64,000 nucleotides of DNA from Calliopum simillimum (taxonomy: Eukaryota; Arthropoda; Insecta; Diptera; Lauxaniidae), in contig OX638370.1 of assembly GCA_951812925.1 (NCBI GenBank), positions 4,364,001-4,428,000 of the forward strand. The letters run 5' to 3'. Each line of letters begins with the position of its first letter. The first letter of the stretch is position 1. The position numbers were made by a program, and so were the translations under genes. The notes below the pieces were generated by a model. It worked only from the letters and a program-made list of their open reading frames with translations. It did no database searches and was not told where the DNA came from. Below are positions 21,570-34,003 of this stretch, one piece after another.

Positions 21570-22340
21570 TTCCGACTTCTTCTAGAAAAAATGTTCTTAG
21601 GTCACCCTAGCGTTTTAGAAAAAACTGTTTTATATAATTGAATGAGCATTCTAAGAATGATTTAGTTTGAAGAAGGTCCTATTAACATACCCTTTTAAAA
21701 TTTTTGTTGGAATCTTCGTTCAATTTCCGTTAATTCGGTAGTCTATTCGTCGTACCAATTTTTTTAATTGAGTTCAGAAAAAAATACTTTCCAAGAACAA
21801 TCCGTATGAAGACTCCAGTAGATAAAGGGCATCACATGCAGCATAGCGCATGCAAGTAACCCGTGTGTTACACAAAAATGAATTTTCTTCCGACCTCAAA
21901 TTAAAAAGTTGGTATAACATATGTACAACCAAAATATAGAAAATTTAACGAGAATTCCAAAAAAAATTATAAAAAATGTATGTCAATAGGACGTTCTTCG
22001 TACTAAAATGGCCAAATGGTCAAAAAAACTAAGGAAAAATAATTTAAAATATCAAGTTTAAGCGTACAGAATTTTGCGAAATCATTTTAAATTCCATAAG
22101 CCAAATACATTTTTAGATGACTCAAACTTTTCGCAAAAAATTTTTCTCTTAAGCGCTAGAGTGACCCAAGAAAATTTTTTTTCTAAAACCAGACCTAAAA
22201 TCAGTTTGACACTGTTCTACTCAGTGTTACATTTTAGACCCCCCTCTGCTGCAAGTTTTAGTTGGTCTAGGCCTCCTCTATCCCAGAAGCTTTGCAACCT
22301 TATGCTATACGCACTGTATAATACAAAGCTTTGAATAGCG
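21570..22340. repeat. Foldback, dispersed repeat family D1 copy 1
   Basis: TTCTTAGGTCACCCTAGCG on the left pairs with CGCTAGAGTGACCCAAGAAA on the right. Between them lie a box with CAAGAACAATCC and GTGTGTTACAC, and after them GTTGGTCTAGGCCTCCTCTA. The same landmarks occur near 31.1-31.6 and 37.0-37.4 kb. Confidence 0.72.
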
Positions 22341-23237
22341 TGCAGGAGCGGAAGAGTTTTAGTATTATCATATTTATAGGAACGAGCATATTTTAGTTCA
22401 TAATTGATTTACATGCCTTATGAGGGACAATGAATTTTTTGTTCATGTTTTACTATTTAAATATCACTCGCATTTGAAGCAATCACTAAGTTCTTCAAAC
22501 TGATCTGCTTAGAGACCAAAGCAAATAATCCAGTGGCTCAGTATAGAGTTTATTTGAATTTTCAATAGCTCTCCAACTCCAATTTTCAATCAGCTAGATA
22601 TTGTAAAATTAAATACACTGCTTGAGAAAATGTGCTGCCTCAAAACTGTAATTAAGGAACTGTTTGCTATTCTTTTCTGTTTTAGTTGTACGGTGCTAAA
22701 CACATACAAACGTACGTGTGACGTTTATGCTACCACTTTTCAAATGCAATTTTTTTTTATTTTTCATGCTTACTTCTTGACGTTAACTTAAGGGCCAAAA
22801 TATGTTCTGCATTTGTATAGCAAATTTGCAAACTCAAGCACTTTGGCCCGGTTCCGAAAAAGGTAACGCCAAACAACAACGAACGAACGAACGCCTCTTG
22901 TTGCTATTGTTATGGTAAAATTGTATGATGCTTACTGCAGCAGCATATGGTCATGATATGTGAAGTCCAATAACCCGTTTTCTATTGCTACAACCCAGCC
23001 CATTCCATCCAGTAGCAACATTCAATTCATTGGCAACGATTTTGTGCTTCTTTCATGCAGGCGTTTTTTTTTTTTTTTTTTGCATAAAAAATAAGCAAAT
23101 GCTTATAATGGCTATGGTCAGTACAAAAAAAAAGCGTAGTTATATAGGTAGTACAGTAAGGTGTTTTAAAAAACTAAAAAAAAAGAAAATTTTCTGCATT
23201 AAACAATGCATTTATTTGCTGGTCTAAAAATAATAGC

Positions 23238-23253
23238 ACTCATACGTCATGTT
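23238..23253 (+). promoter_or_regulatory. 16-bp motif copy 1 (exact)
   Basis: ACTCATACGTCATGTT, exact match to the consensus. It contains TGACGTAT on the other strand, which looks like a bZIP half site, but binding is unproven. Confidence 0.6.
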
Positions 23254-24013
23254 GATCAAAATAAGAAATTTAAATTTGCTGTTGGCTCTAATTGGATGTG
23301 AGTTGGCGCTGCATAAAGCGCTTATTAATAACAATTTTTGACTGCTCTGCAATAATGCAAAGTTTAAAAAGTGGCCGGTTATTATAACACTCATTGTAGC
23401 TAAATATAAAAAATCCAATTTTTTTCATTTCACCTTAAAGTAAACACTACTCGAACCTTTTCGATGATGTTACATTGTGTACATTTATGGGGTGGACACC
23501 AACTCTTGAATACAGCAGTGTTGCTTGCTGCAACCAACTGACTTTGCCAAAAGAATCTTTTCTGTCTCTGCTCTAGAAACATAGTTTACCCGTAGTTGCA
23601 CAGTTGCATCACAAAAGAGTTTCCGTATAGCGCAGTCCATTATGGACAATTGCGAGACAGTTTTGGAGAAAATGATGTTTGCTTAGTGTACGTATGTGTG
23701 AGTCTGTGCTATGGTGCTCGACAAACATTATACTCGATTAAAAAAATAAAAAGTAGTAGAACGTCATATACAACAAGTTTGTTATATATGGAGTAGTAAA
23801 AAAGTGTATTATAAGACCGACAAAAGAAAAATGGGACATTTTTATAGGAAGTAGTTGGTTAGTTTTACATAACTGCTGAGGTTTTTTTAAGGCTTTTGCA
23901 TAACCATTTTATGAAAATGAAAAATTATTTTTTAAATGATTGCAAAAATATTAAATTTTAGCCATAAAATAATGATTAAATGGATTTTAAACGTTAAAAC
24001 GAAATTATTGATC

Positions 24014-24029
24014 ACTCATACGTCATGTT
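24014..24029 (+). promoter_or_regulatory. 16-bp motif copy 2 (exact)
   Basis: Exact copy. It sits in a ~270-bp local direct duplication with copy 3, seen in GAAATT..GATCACTCATACG and CGATATAACTTA downstream of both. Confidence 0.6.
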
Positions 24030-24283
24030 ATAAAAATAAATTTTGCAGTTATCTCCACTCCGATATAACTTATCACTTTGTTACTTGTGTAACCATGGAA
24101 GCAATTTTAATGCACTACCAGAATATAATAGTTTAAATTATGGCTGAAAAATATTAATTAGATTAGTTATTTTCGAATTATCAAAAAAATAAAAGAATAT
24201 ATTTTTAGTGGTTGCAAACATATCAAATGTTCCCTTGGATAATGATTTTATGGATTTTAGACGCGAAAACGAAATTGACGATC

Positions 24284-24299
24284 ACTCATACGTTATGTT
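24284..24299 (+). promoter_or_regulatory. 16-bp motif copy 3 (one mismatch)
   Basis: ACTCATACGTTATGTT, one C-to-T change. Duplicate of copy 2 by local tandem duplication. Confidence 0.6.
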
Positions 24300-25101
24300 A
24301 TGAAAAAACTTTTGCAGCTATCTCCGCTCCGATATAACTTAGCACTTTGTAGCACAGGAAATTTTCATAGCAATTTTAATGCAATATTAGAATATTTCAG
24401 TTTAAATTATGGCTGATGAATAGAAGTGTTGTTATTTATAAGTTATTCTCAAAAAAAAAGAAGATATAAGTATATTAGTTTTTTATTCTTTTTGCAAAAT
24501 GTTTCCAACATATCAATAGCAAACAAGAAAACCTTATTTTTTTTAACACCATTGATGACAGGGGCTACTTACAACTTTCAGCATCATCACTTATATTTAC
24601 CATGTGAATAAAAAGCAAAATGAAAAGTCATTTCAAACAGCATTTGCTCAGCATACTAATATATTTCAGCAATGATGTGCTATTCTGAGCTACTCCTACT
24701 TTTGCTATTACTGTCTCAGTCTTTCTCAATGCTTCGTATTATTACCTACAACTATGCCCATATGCTGTTAGAAAAATGTTACCACTACGTCTGTTGTTTC
24801 CTTGTGATATTGCAATTCCTGTTAACATTAAGGCAAATGATTTGAAACAATAATCTGCGTGTAGTAGCCTATGTTTGTAATTAAAGCTGGCTCAAAATTC
24901 CAAAATTTGCTAAGTGCTGTTACCATTTGAATTCATTTTTCGACAAATATGTAGCGTAAATGAAACGCAATTGTTTGAAATGATTCCAAAAACTGAATTT
25001 GTGTTAAGACTTATAGGTACTACTAAAGCATGCTTTGCTATAGCTGTCTTTGATGTATTTGGAAATGTGAGAGTAATCAATGCTTCATTTGAATCAATGT
25101 C

Positions 25102-25117
25102 ACTCATACGTCATGTT
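25102..25117 (+). promoter_or_regulatory. 16-bp motif copy 4 (exact)
   Basis: Exact copy in intron 4-5; surrounding sequence shows little likeness to the other copies. Confidence 0.6.
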
Positions 25118-26046
25118 AAACTATGCCGATTCAAAGATTTGCTTGCTGAGTTCATTTGTATTAAAACTTTTATGTGCATTTATAGCTACTCTGCATTAAT
25201 ATCTAGATTTGAAATATGGTCGCGCAAATAAACTATCTTTTTCTAAAGATCCTTTTTTAAATAATTTATATATTTTTCCCACACCTTATCATATTTTCAT
25301 TTAGAAATTTTTATGATTTATTTTAATTACAAATTCCATTATTTTTATCTGTCCAGTTAGCTATGCATTTCTTTTGTACTTCAGTCTAGAGAGAGGACAC
25401 TTATACCATTTTTTAATTTGTGCAAGACAAAACAAAGCAAGTATGAAAATGTGTGGCGCAAACTTGCACTATGCAACCTACAGCTGACATAACATTTATA
25501 CGACCATTACCATAATGGACACTATAAACGCCGCCAACAACACGTGAGAACAAACAATTGTCCTTAGCAACGCGCAATAGTAGTGGAGACACCAAAAATG
25601 TCAGAAATAGTGGTGGCACAACAACACTTTTTTTTGGTTTGGCCACAGTAAAAGAGGATCGTAGCTAAGCCATGTGGTTTTTCTCCACTTTGTTTCTTTT
25701 ATTTTTTGGTGTGTCATTGAAAGCGTTGAATGGTCAGTTTTTGTGCAAAGAATAAATTTACATTTCATCAGCTGCAGGACAATTAGAATTTTTTGCGTGC
25801 GAAAACGCAAGAAAGAAAGTGAATTTCTTTCTTTCCTAGTGTTTTGTTTTCTTCACAGCGTTGTATGGTAAGAAATATATTTGCGGCCATAGCTTAAAAT
25901 TGAAAATTACTACTTTGCTTTTAAGAAAGAGGGCTGAGAATTGAGTTTAAAGCTTATAAATTGTATCGGAAACTTGATATTTAGTTCTGAAGTGCATAGC
26001 ACAGAAAATATTTTTGACATCTAATGCTCAAAAAATCACAAAAATC

Positions 26047-26062
26047 ACTCATACGTCATGTT
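26047..26062 (+). promoter_or_regulatory. 16-bp motif copy 5 (exact)
   Basis: Exact copy. GCGGCCATAGCTTAAAATTG lies 161 bp upstream, the partner box also seen before copies 10 and 11. It is about 360 bp from exon 4. Confidence 0.62.
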
Positions 26063-26424
26063 ATGCAGAATGCTAAAATTTTTTTTAAAAACAGCTGCAT
26101 AGTCTTTTCGATGCCTTTGAAAGCACATATGTCGCCATAATGTTGTTTAATTTTGAATGCTCTACAAAATTAGGCTGATTTCGTTAATGGCCACAAAAAG
26201 CACTAATGACAATAGCATTCCAAAAAACAAAAAAAATTCGCATTTTGCAAGAATTTTAATGTAGGTACAAAGAAAAAACAAAAAACCAACAAACACCAAA
26301 CGAAATGCGGCAATTTATCTTAATACAAAGAGCGTTCCATAAATTTACTGCGAAATCTAATTGTCGCAAGCTTGGACCAACGGTTAGCAATTGGATTTTT
26401 TTGTTTTGTTTTTGTTGTACTTAC

Positions 26425-26561
26425 CCTTTTATCGTTTTTGTACCACGTTAGAGTGGCCAACGGATTGCCGCCTGATGAGACACACAGCAGTTTTTGTACC
26501 GAACCCGCTGGTATAATTTGTCCTTCCATGTAGCCTGAAATTAATGGTGGCGATGGTGGAT
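26425..26561 (-). CDS. sns: Exon 4: first half of the next Ig domain
   Basis: 137 nt beginning YPPSPPLISGYMEGQIIPAG, then the B strand SVQKLLCVSSGGNP with the first Cys and the C strand LATLTWYKNDKR with the core Trp. The acceptor is a strong T-run ending TTTTAG and the donor is AGG/GTAAGT. It enters in phase 1 and leaves in phase 0, so it is not symmetric and skipping it alone would shift the frame. It is isolated, with a 30.7 kb intron before it and a 7.9 kb intron after it. Satellite arrays of opposite orientation lie in these two introns. Confidence 0.93.
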
Positions 26562-28639
26562 CTAAAAAAAAAGAAAAGAAGAAAAGAAATGTTGAAAAAA
26601 ATAGGACTCATCTTAAGCAAATAGAAAAAAGTACTGGTGTAGTGCAAAAAAAAGTCCGCATTTACTACGAAAAAGAGCGCAAAAAAAATGTAGTGAATAC
26701 GAGAATTATGAGTGCAAGTTTCACATTTCAAATTGAAAAGAAGAAAGTGGCATCGTCCCAAACCAAATTCCGCGGTAGCTAGCGGTGAAGAAAAGACTAT
26801 GGCTGCGAAAACAAAGCATCTTAATGATTATGACCAACTGTGTACGCGACTTTAACCAACGTAGCAGTATGTAGATAGTAGGATGCCAAAAGTTATAAAA
26901 AGAGAAAAAATTCAGGACAACCATAAACAAATGGAAAATGTAGTATGGCGAAAAACTGTCTGGACAATAAAAATTAAAATTATTATGTAGCAGTGAATTC
27001 AACGCTGCTCGCTGATTTTCTTCCTACTCTTTTACATTTTACTACTTTTTTTCATTACATACATATGTATATATGCGCGGAAGTGCGCTATCTTACCAAA
27101 ATTAAATTTGCGCTCATAAAGTAAATTCTAACAAAAGCCCGAAACGAGCAAAAGCAAAATGATAAAAGACCTGACCAATAGAGAAGTGAAAAAACAAAGA
27201 TAATAAAAGAGATGAATAGTCAAGAAAAGGAGTCGAAAATGAATTGACACAAAAAAAAGGTAGTAAGTAGAATACGCGGTTGTAAAAGTGTTAAAATATG
27301 CCTTTCTTAATTAAAGTAAATTTGGTTTTTTGGCTATTTTTCGCCTATACTCCTTTCCATCAATGCCTGTAATGTCCTTGAATTATGCATGGGTGGCAAA
27401 GTATAGGGTTCATAAGAAAGTATGCAAAACCATCAGCTTGTATTTTTTTTTTCTTTCTCTATATATGCTGCCAAACGCTGGAGGGTAGCAAGTAGCAGGA
27501 AGTTGTAAATTTGCTATTTGGGTACGAACTTCCCGGAGCATAATGAAAAAAAGTTGCATATAATTAATTAAGGTCTCAAATGTGGTGTACATTTTCAAGT
27601 TTAATTTCTTGGTGGCATGGGGAATACCAAGACTTTTCGTGTTTAAGCTAAAGGCCCGGCGCATGGTAGTATTTTCGCAAAAAAGAGCAATTTTCAAAAA
27701 TCTAATAATGCATTTTTATGAAGACGTGTTTTACTAAGAAGGTGCCGGTAATACTAAACAGTCATAGTTTTTCTTGGAAAAAATAGTCAAAGGCACTTAA
27801 AGTTTGTCAGTGTGAAACTGATTGCTGTAACTCTGTGATGTATTTATATGAACCACAATCGGCCAGTGGTCAAAATTCGACCAAAAATGTATTAAACAGT
27901 TTTGGTACTTTTTGTATACTTTTAGTACTTTTTTTGCTATTTGGTACAAAATTTTATCACTCCTGGTACAATTCATGCGAAATATAAACAAAACAAAAAA
28001 CATTAAATCAATGCCATACTTCTTGACTTTCTCTTTGTGCTTTATCCTTTTATCAGCTCTATGTGACCAGGTATTTTGTCGTTACTAATATTGAAAAATT
28101 TGCATCAAATATTATCTGGCTTAATGGCAAAATATAAAAAAATTTTGACTTTGTGCACATTTACACACAAATATCTTTCTAATGGTGTATAATTTAAAAT
28201 CGTAATCGATTTCTAACATAGTCAAAAAGGTAGAACAAATTTTTGTCTTGCGTCTTAATATATAGAGTCTCTGGAGACCAATCTTTGCTCGGTAGGCAAT
28301 CTGATCTTATTACGTTATGTTTTTAATTCATAGCTATTTTTTGTGATTAAAATTCGTACATTTTTACCTCACATTTTCATGCATTCAAAATGATAAATTT
28401 ACCTATGGAAAGTGTCAAATCGATATCGGAAACAATAAAAAAAATATCAAAATTGATAGTTTTTGGTGAAATAGAAAAACGTGGCAACAATCGATAAAAA
28501 AGAAACCTAACTAGGCAGCACTCCTGATACTAAAGTTCAATAAAATTTAATAATTGGTTCTGGATAAATAAGTTAAAGAATAACTTACCCTCATTACTTC
28601 GAGATATCCATACCTGAAGTTTAAGAAAACGCTGTTCTC

Positions 28640-28970
28640 AAGCTTAATGGTATTAAAATTAACCTTCGGAATTTTCCAATAGGACTCGTACTTTCCAAGT
28701 TGTGATCTTTTGAAGAGAAGGTTTGTCAGCCCCCATACAAAGGACGAAATTGTATTAGTATAGAGAAATTATTTATGGCCAAAAAACAAAATGAGTTGCC
28801 AATAAGATGAATGCCCTAAAAAAAAAAATGGGTATTCCACACACCCGAAATATTTCGTCTTTTGTATGGGGGCTGAAATATCTTGCCTTCATAGAATCAT
28901 AGCTCGAAAAGTAAGAGTTCTATTGGAAAAAACAGTAAAGATATTTTAATAAGGAAGAGTGGGGCTATTC
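28640..28970. mobile_element. Foldback element, ~120-bp arms
   Basis: Arms pair over CCAATAGGACTCGTACTTTC with GTAAGAGTTCTATTGG and over TCAGCCCCCATACAAAGGAC with GTCTTTTGTATGGGGGCTGA. The loop is about 90 bp. No coding potential; a non-autonomous element is the simplest reading. Confidence 0.78.
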
Positions 28971-29039
28971 GATGCTATTAATAAAAACAATTTTCAACTT
29001 TTCTTCCATTCAGTCTCTACTGCAGTCTGAATTATTATT

Positions 29040-29130
29040 CACGATAGCCTCTATTTTAAATCTGCGTATAAATCTCAGCAGGGCTACCGATTTTGGCTAT
29101 TTTTGCCAAGAGGCACCTCTTAACTTTGGT
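29040..29130. repeat. Dispersed repeat family D2, copy
   Basis: Contains CGTATAAATCTCAGCAGGGC, TTTTGGCTATTTTTGCC and GGCACCTCTTAACTTTGG, matching the repeat at 63.8 kb and, less well, that at 43.9 kb. Confidence 0.65.
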
Positions 29131-29289
29131 AACTAACATTAGATGTTATTCAAAACAAAGAAAATGGAAGATAAATGTTGAGAAAAATAGGAAAAGCATC
29201 ATTCATCTTTCGCCGCTAATGACATTTACTGTCAAAAATAAATCTCTTTCGGGCGTTGAAAATGTGTAGGATTTAACGACAAGATTTAT

Positions 29290-29810
29290 ATATATCAATA
29301 TTTATAATAAATCATAATATTGCGCAATATATTGTACAATACATAACTGAATTGTAGAACATATTGTGCAATAATCTAGAAACCACTTAGGTTCATAAAA
29401 CTTGTCACTTTTTTGATTAAAAACTTATAGGAAAACTCAGCAACAATCACCATCATACAGGTATTGTGCTATAAAACCAAACTTTTATCTCAATATAGTA
29501 GAAGGCTCGTATCGTATTTCGGACCCATGCACAATATTTTGTAGAATACGTAACATAATATATTGCGCATTACAATTGTTCAATATGTTTCACATTAAAA
29601 ACAATTACTGCTCAATATTGATCATAATATTGCACAATATATTGTACAATATAAAATAATATTGCGCAATATATTATGCAATAACCTAAAAATCACTTAG
29701 GTTCATTAAACTTTTCGCGCTTTTTGATTAAAAATTTATGGGATAACTGAGTAAGAGTCACCATCATACAGGTACCGCGTCATTAAACCAAACTTTTATC
29801 AAAAGATTAA
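29290..29810. repeat. Direct duplication with ATTGCGCAATAT palindromes
   Basis: Two ~205-bp direct copies (about 29290-29500 and 29600-29810) share CTTAGGTTCAT, TTTTTGATTAAAAA and CACCATCATACAGGTA. Each starts with stacked near-palindromes such as TAATATTGCGCAATATATTG, which could form cruciforms. Confidence 0.75.
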
Positions 29811-31019
29811 GCAAAACGTTAGTTTAAAATACCAGCAACAAGAACAATAACAGCTTCAACGCACAGCGCAACAATAAAGTGACACAAATAAAATTGTTAA
29901 TAAAAAAGCAGCTCATTTGTTGCGTCAGTTGATTCCATGACATGACATTTTGCTAAAACTGACACACACACTTCGCTCACTCACCGACTCATTTGTGAGT
30001 GTTGTGTAAGGGGTGCCATTGTCAGCTTGTCGCAATGGAATGTGTTAATGGCAGTACGCATATACGTACGCTATACAAACACATACGCACTGCTGTCCCT
30101 ATTTTGGCTGACTATTTGCCATTGTTCGTACTGTGCTGTTTTTTTTTTTTGCGCAAACTGTCAAGTTTGCAATTTTATTTTATTTAATTCGTTGTTTTTT
30201 CTTTTTGTTTTCATTAATTTTGCACGTTGTTTTTCTTTGTTTTTATTGCTTTGCTGTGTTTCTTTTTTCTTCATTTTGATTTTTTTCATTTTATTTTTAT
30301 TTCATTTCATTTATATCTTAATTTAAGCATCAGCAACGACATTGTTGCGCATTAAAACAGCAACAACAACGACACAAAAATAATAATAACTACAGCAATA
30401 AGTGTACAGCAATTGCAACAACAAATTGAAAATAAAATGGGCTACACATACAAACATACATACACATACACAAGTGTATATGCATGTTAAATTGTGCGAC
30501 AGAGTAAGAAGCAGCAGCAACGGAAAAAGAAACGAAGAAATTAAATGGCGCGGGTTAAACTGTCAGTGCTCATTTAAAGTGGGATAACTGTAACGCACAC
30601 AGACTCGCAACAGCATACATATACCGGCGGCAATCACATACGCACATATGTACGTCGGTATGTTTGTATTGTGTCTCTCTGTTTCTCTCTTTTTCACATT
30701 GTAGCGCCAATGTTGTTTTACCGTTAGTTGCATGTGTAGCGTCGTAGCATCATTGAAATGTCTGCATTTTGCGTTCGCTGTCAAAAGTAGAGACGACAGG
30801 GATCACATTTAAGTCGCCAAAGAACGAATTGGGTTTTGCGTTGTGGACATTGGGAATAATTTTACTGGGATTTCATTTATTTGAGAAACAATTTCATTTT
30901 AATCGAATTTTTGTGTTTTATTTTTAAGTGAGAGGGAGAGTTATTGGGAACAAATGAGGGCTGTATGATAAGTACCTGGAATCGGTAATATTTTGCGTTT
31001 TAAAAGTTATATTTTTCAC

Positions 31020-31640
31020 AAATTCAGGGTGTATCGCATAAGGTAACGAAGTCTCTTAAAGGTGATGGAGGAAGCTTTGACTAACAAACAATTGCACCTA
31101 GGGTGGAGGATGTCTCAAATGTACACCTAAGGAGCTATAGGGTTAAAATTAATTTTCTGTCTTGTTTAAAAAAAAAAAAAAATTGGGTTACCCTAACGTT
31201 TCAGAAAAAACAAATTTATAGAAAAGTTTCGGCTAATTCTATGAGCTTCTTAAGGAAGGTTTTAAGGTTTAAAAGGATTTTGCAAAGTTTTTTTTTCCTA
31301 ATTTTTGACATTAGCATGAAGGGTATGCATGTTTTTTTAATTCTCGTTAAATTTTCTTTAATTTGACGATGCTTTTATTATACTGTAAAGAGGAAAGTTG
31401 GCGGAGCCGCTTTTTCCTCCTACAGATCATTGCTTTGTAAAACCTGCATATTTATATATGTAAATACAATACTATAATTTAATTAAAGGGTAAAATTTCC
31501 ACCACAATTTAGGGAGTAGGGGTACATTTTGGTCCCCGCCCAGGTGCAATTTTTTGTTGGTCTAGTCACCTAAGTCACTTCATAGTAGCTTTGTAAACTT
31601 ATGCGATACATCCTATGTAATGTCTTGATGCAGGAGGTGC
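31020..31640. repeat. Dispersed repeat family D1, copy 2
   Basis: Landmarks shared with the other copies are GGGTTACCCTAACGTTTCAG, GTTGGTCTAGTCACC and CTTTGTAAACTTATGCGATA. Open frames here are chance. Confidence 0.68.
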
Positions 31641-32811
31641 CACGCTTCTGAATGAAATATACGTTCTCACAGCTAAACTACGTCATCAGTTTTCATGCAA
31701 TTCGGTATGGATATAAGGATGATACTTAGGAGCGGTAATATGACCATTATGTTTTTGAGTGAGCGATGCCACGCCCATAAATGGAAATAACATTTTAATT
31801 CTAAATTGAAGATCAAGGAGAAGAACTATGTGAGTTTGCTAAGACATTAGGCATCTCTACTGAATGGATGTTCGGGTTTTTGGTTTATTATAAGCACCTA
31901 TACTAAATTTAAAATATTTCATATATTCTACAGTCGAAATACCTAAAATATACCAAAAATATTGTATAAATTTCAAAAACTTTTAACATAATATACGAAC
32001 ACTTTTTTTACGCTAAGCCTCAAGACAATACCAATTTTATCACCGCAAAATATGAGCTGATGATTTAGCTCTCCAGCAAATAACGATTTGAAACTTGTAA
32101 ATTCTTGTTGTTGCATTTTTTCTCATACTAAACATACACTATACCAACGTGACACTGTTGCTAAAGCACTTGTAATGTATTTTCGTTGTTGTCCTTTTTT
32201 CGTCCTTGTTGTAAACATAAAAAATGTAGTTGAAAAAATCGCCTATTTTCACCTAAACTCGAGTAACTGAAATAAAAAAATCCCAATTTTTTTTTATTTT
32301 ACAAATAGCCTGCAGTTGCTATTTGCTTAGCCAATGCGCAATCATGCACATAGATACACACAAATACACAAACAAACGTACAGATACTAGAAAACACGTT
32401 GTTACAACAAATATGGCGTCAACGTCCAACGAACGTTAGCGCTGCTACTCCACACGACGACGTATGAACTCAGTACGTTGCAGAGGGATAACATTGCACA
32501 CGGTTTTGCATGGCAGGAACGACAACAACGACATCGACGGAATGAGTGTTTATTACATTTGCATCTCCGACAATGTTCCAATTCGATTATTATGGCGTTC
32601 ATTCATCCTGCAAGGCAGCGATGTGGCTGCTGAAAACAAAAAAATCGACGAGTGCCCCGATATCAATACGATTCTGCAGCAAAATGGTAGTATGGATGAC
32701 AGCAATCAAAAACGGAGGGAGCGGGCAGTGTAATGTTGTGTCACATTTTCTACGTTTTAGGATGCTCTTTGACAAATATCATATGTAATCAACATGTATA
32801 CTTAAAACGAG

Positions 32812-32827
32812 TACATGACGTATGATT
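32812..32827 (-). promoter_or_regulatory. 16-bp motif copy 6 (two mismatches)
   Basis: On the minus strand AATCATACGTCATGTA. The 1.1-kb inverted-repeat element begins only 8 bp away, so the rest of this repeat has been cut off by it. Confidence 0.5.
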
Positions 32828-32834
32828 GACTTAT

Positions 32835-33945
32835 CCCAATGTGCACAAAAACGGATGAGGATCCGTTTCGAATCCATTACGAGTTCATAAAGGTATAAAA
32901 AACGTAATCCGCGGTAACGGATCCATTTCGAACCCGTAACGTACATCAAAAACGAATTCAAAATGCTTTGTTTAGATAAAAAAAAAAAACATTTTGAAGC
33001 GCTTATTAGCGAATAAAAAAAAATTAAATTCCGCAGTGCGAGCCCGTTTCGAATCCGAAACTTATGTAAAAACGAATTCAAAACGGATTTGCTTTTAAAT
33101 ATGTTAATGCTGTATATTTACAGAAAAAAACCGTTTTGATGCGCCTATTAGCAATTAAAAAATAATAAAAAGAAAAAAAAGGAAGAAAAATAAAGGGTAA
33201 AAATCCACCTCTGGTAGGATTCGAACCTGGGCAAATCCGTTTCGATTCCGTAAATACTTCAAATACGAATTCAAAACGGATTTGCTTTATTTAATTTTTA
33301 TGATAAAAAAAAATATTTTTGATTTGTTTTTTTTTTTTTCTTTTTATTTTATTGCGTATGATTTTTTGTAAACTTTTCAAACTCTGTTTGAAAAAATGTT
33401 TTTGATTCCAAATTTGAGTATATAACATTTTTTATCAAAAGAAGGGAAGAAAAACAACACAGAATACTTATAAAAAAACAACAGAAATTTGTTTAATATA
33501 CAAACTTTAAATCTCAACATCAAATAAGTCTACATCAGTTAAGTAAACATCATATCGGCCAATAGCCTAGTTGTCTAACGTCTCGTGTATGAAAGAGTAA
33601 TACCCCGGGAGCCTGAGTTCGACTCCCGGCCGGGCTAGTAATTTTTTTTTTTGTTTTTGTTATTTTGTTTTTTTTTAATTAAAAATAAGCGCTTCACCCT
33701 GTTTTCTTTTTTTTTATAAGCAGCATTAACATTATTAAAAGCGAATCCGTTTTGAATTTGTTGTTGATGTACGTTACAGGTTCGAAACGGATCCATAAAA
33801 GAAGAAAAAACGATTCGTTTTTTTTTTTAGGAATCCTTCCCGCAAACGGATCAGTAACGGATACGTAACGGATTCCGTAACGGATAAAAAGAACGAAAAT
33901 ATGAACCCGTTACGGATCCGAAACGAGTCCGTTTGGCACACTGGG
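32835..33945. mobile_element. 1.1-kb inverted-repeat element with pol III boxes, copy 1
   Basis: It starts CCCAATGTGCACAAAAACGG and ends CCGTTTGGCACACTGGG, diverged inverted termini. Subterminal regions carry many copies of AACGGATCCGTTTCG-like palindromes. Inside, TAGCCTAGTTG (33563) and GAGTTCGACTCCC (33615) match tRNA A and B boxes, and GGTTCGAATCC is a perfect B box on the minus strand at 33217-33227. No transposase frame exists; open frames are shared by all three copies only because the copies are alike. Confidence 0.82.
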
Positions 33946-34003
33946 ATTTGATATATCAATGATATTTACAAACTATCACTTCTCTCGGCCGATGTTATGT
34001 ATT

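Larger units (their letters stand above)
18483..26424. other. 7.9 kb intron between exons 4 and 5
   Basis: No exon is needed or seen. It contains the 19.03-19.24 kb MITE, the second 19-bp satellite array, a foldback repeat near 21.5-22.3 kb, and five copies of the 16-bp motif between 23.2 and 26.1 kb. Between 20.3 and 21.5 kb and 22.4 and 23.2 kb I see only AT-rich intron with CAACAACA-type runs. Confidence 0.75.

Noticed and set aside
23596..25231. Small plus-strand frames near the motif copies, as possible small genes
   Set aside because: They differ in length and sequence around each motif copy and the motif falls in different frames, so it is not a coding feature.
30027..30326. 99-residue hydrophobic plus-strand frame
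   Set aside because: It is made by T-rich intron (Phe/Leu codons) and has no start context or homologue that I recognise.
33559..33640. A functional tRNA gene at the A/B boxes
   Set aside because: The boxes match, but I could not fold a proper acceptor and T stem, and all copies sit inside repeats; a tRNA-derived piece is more likely.
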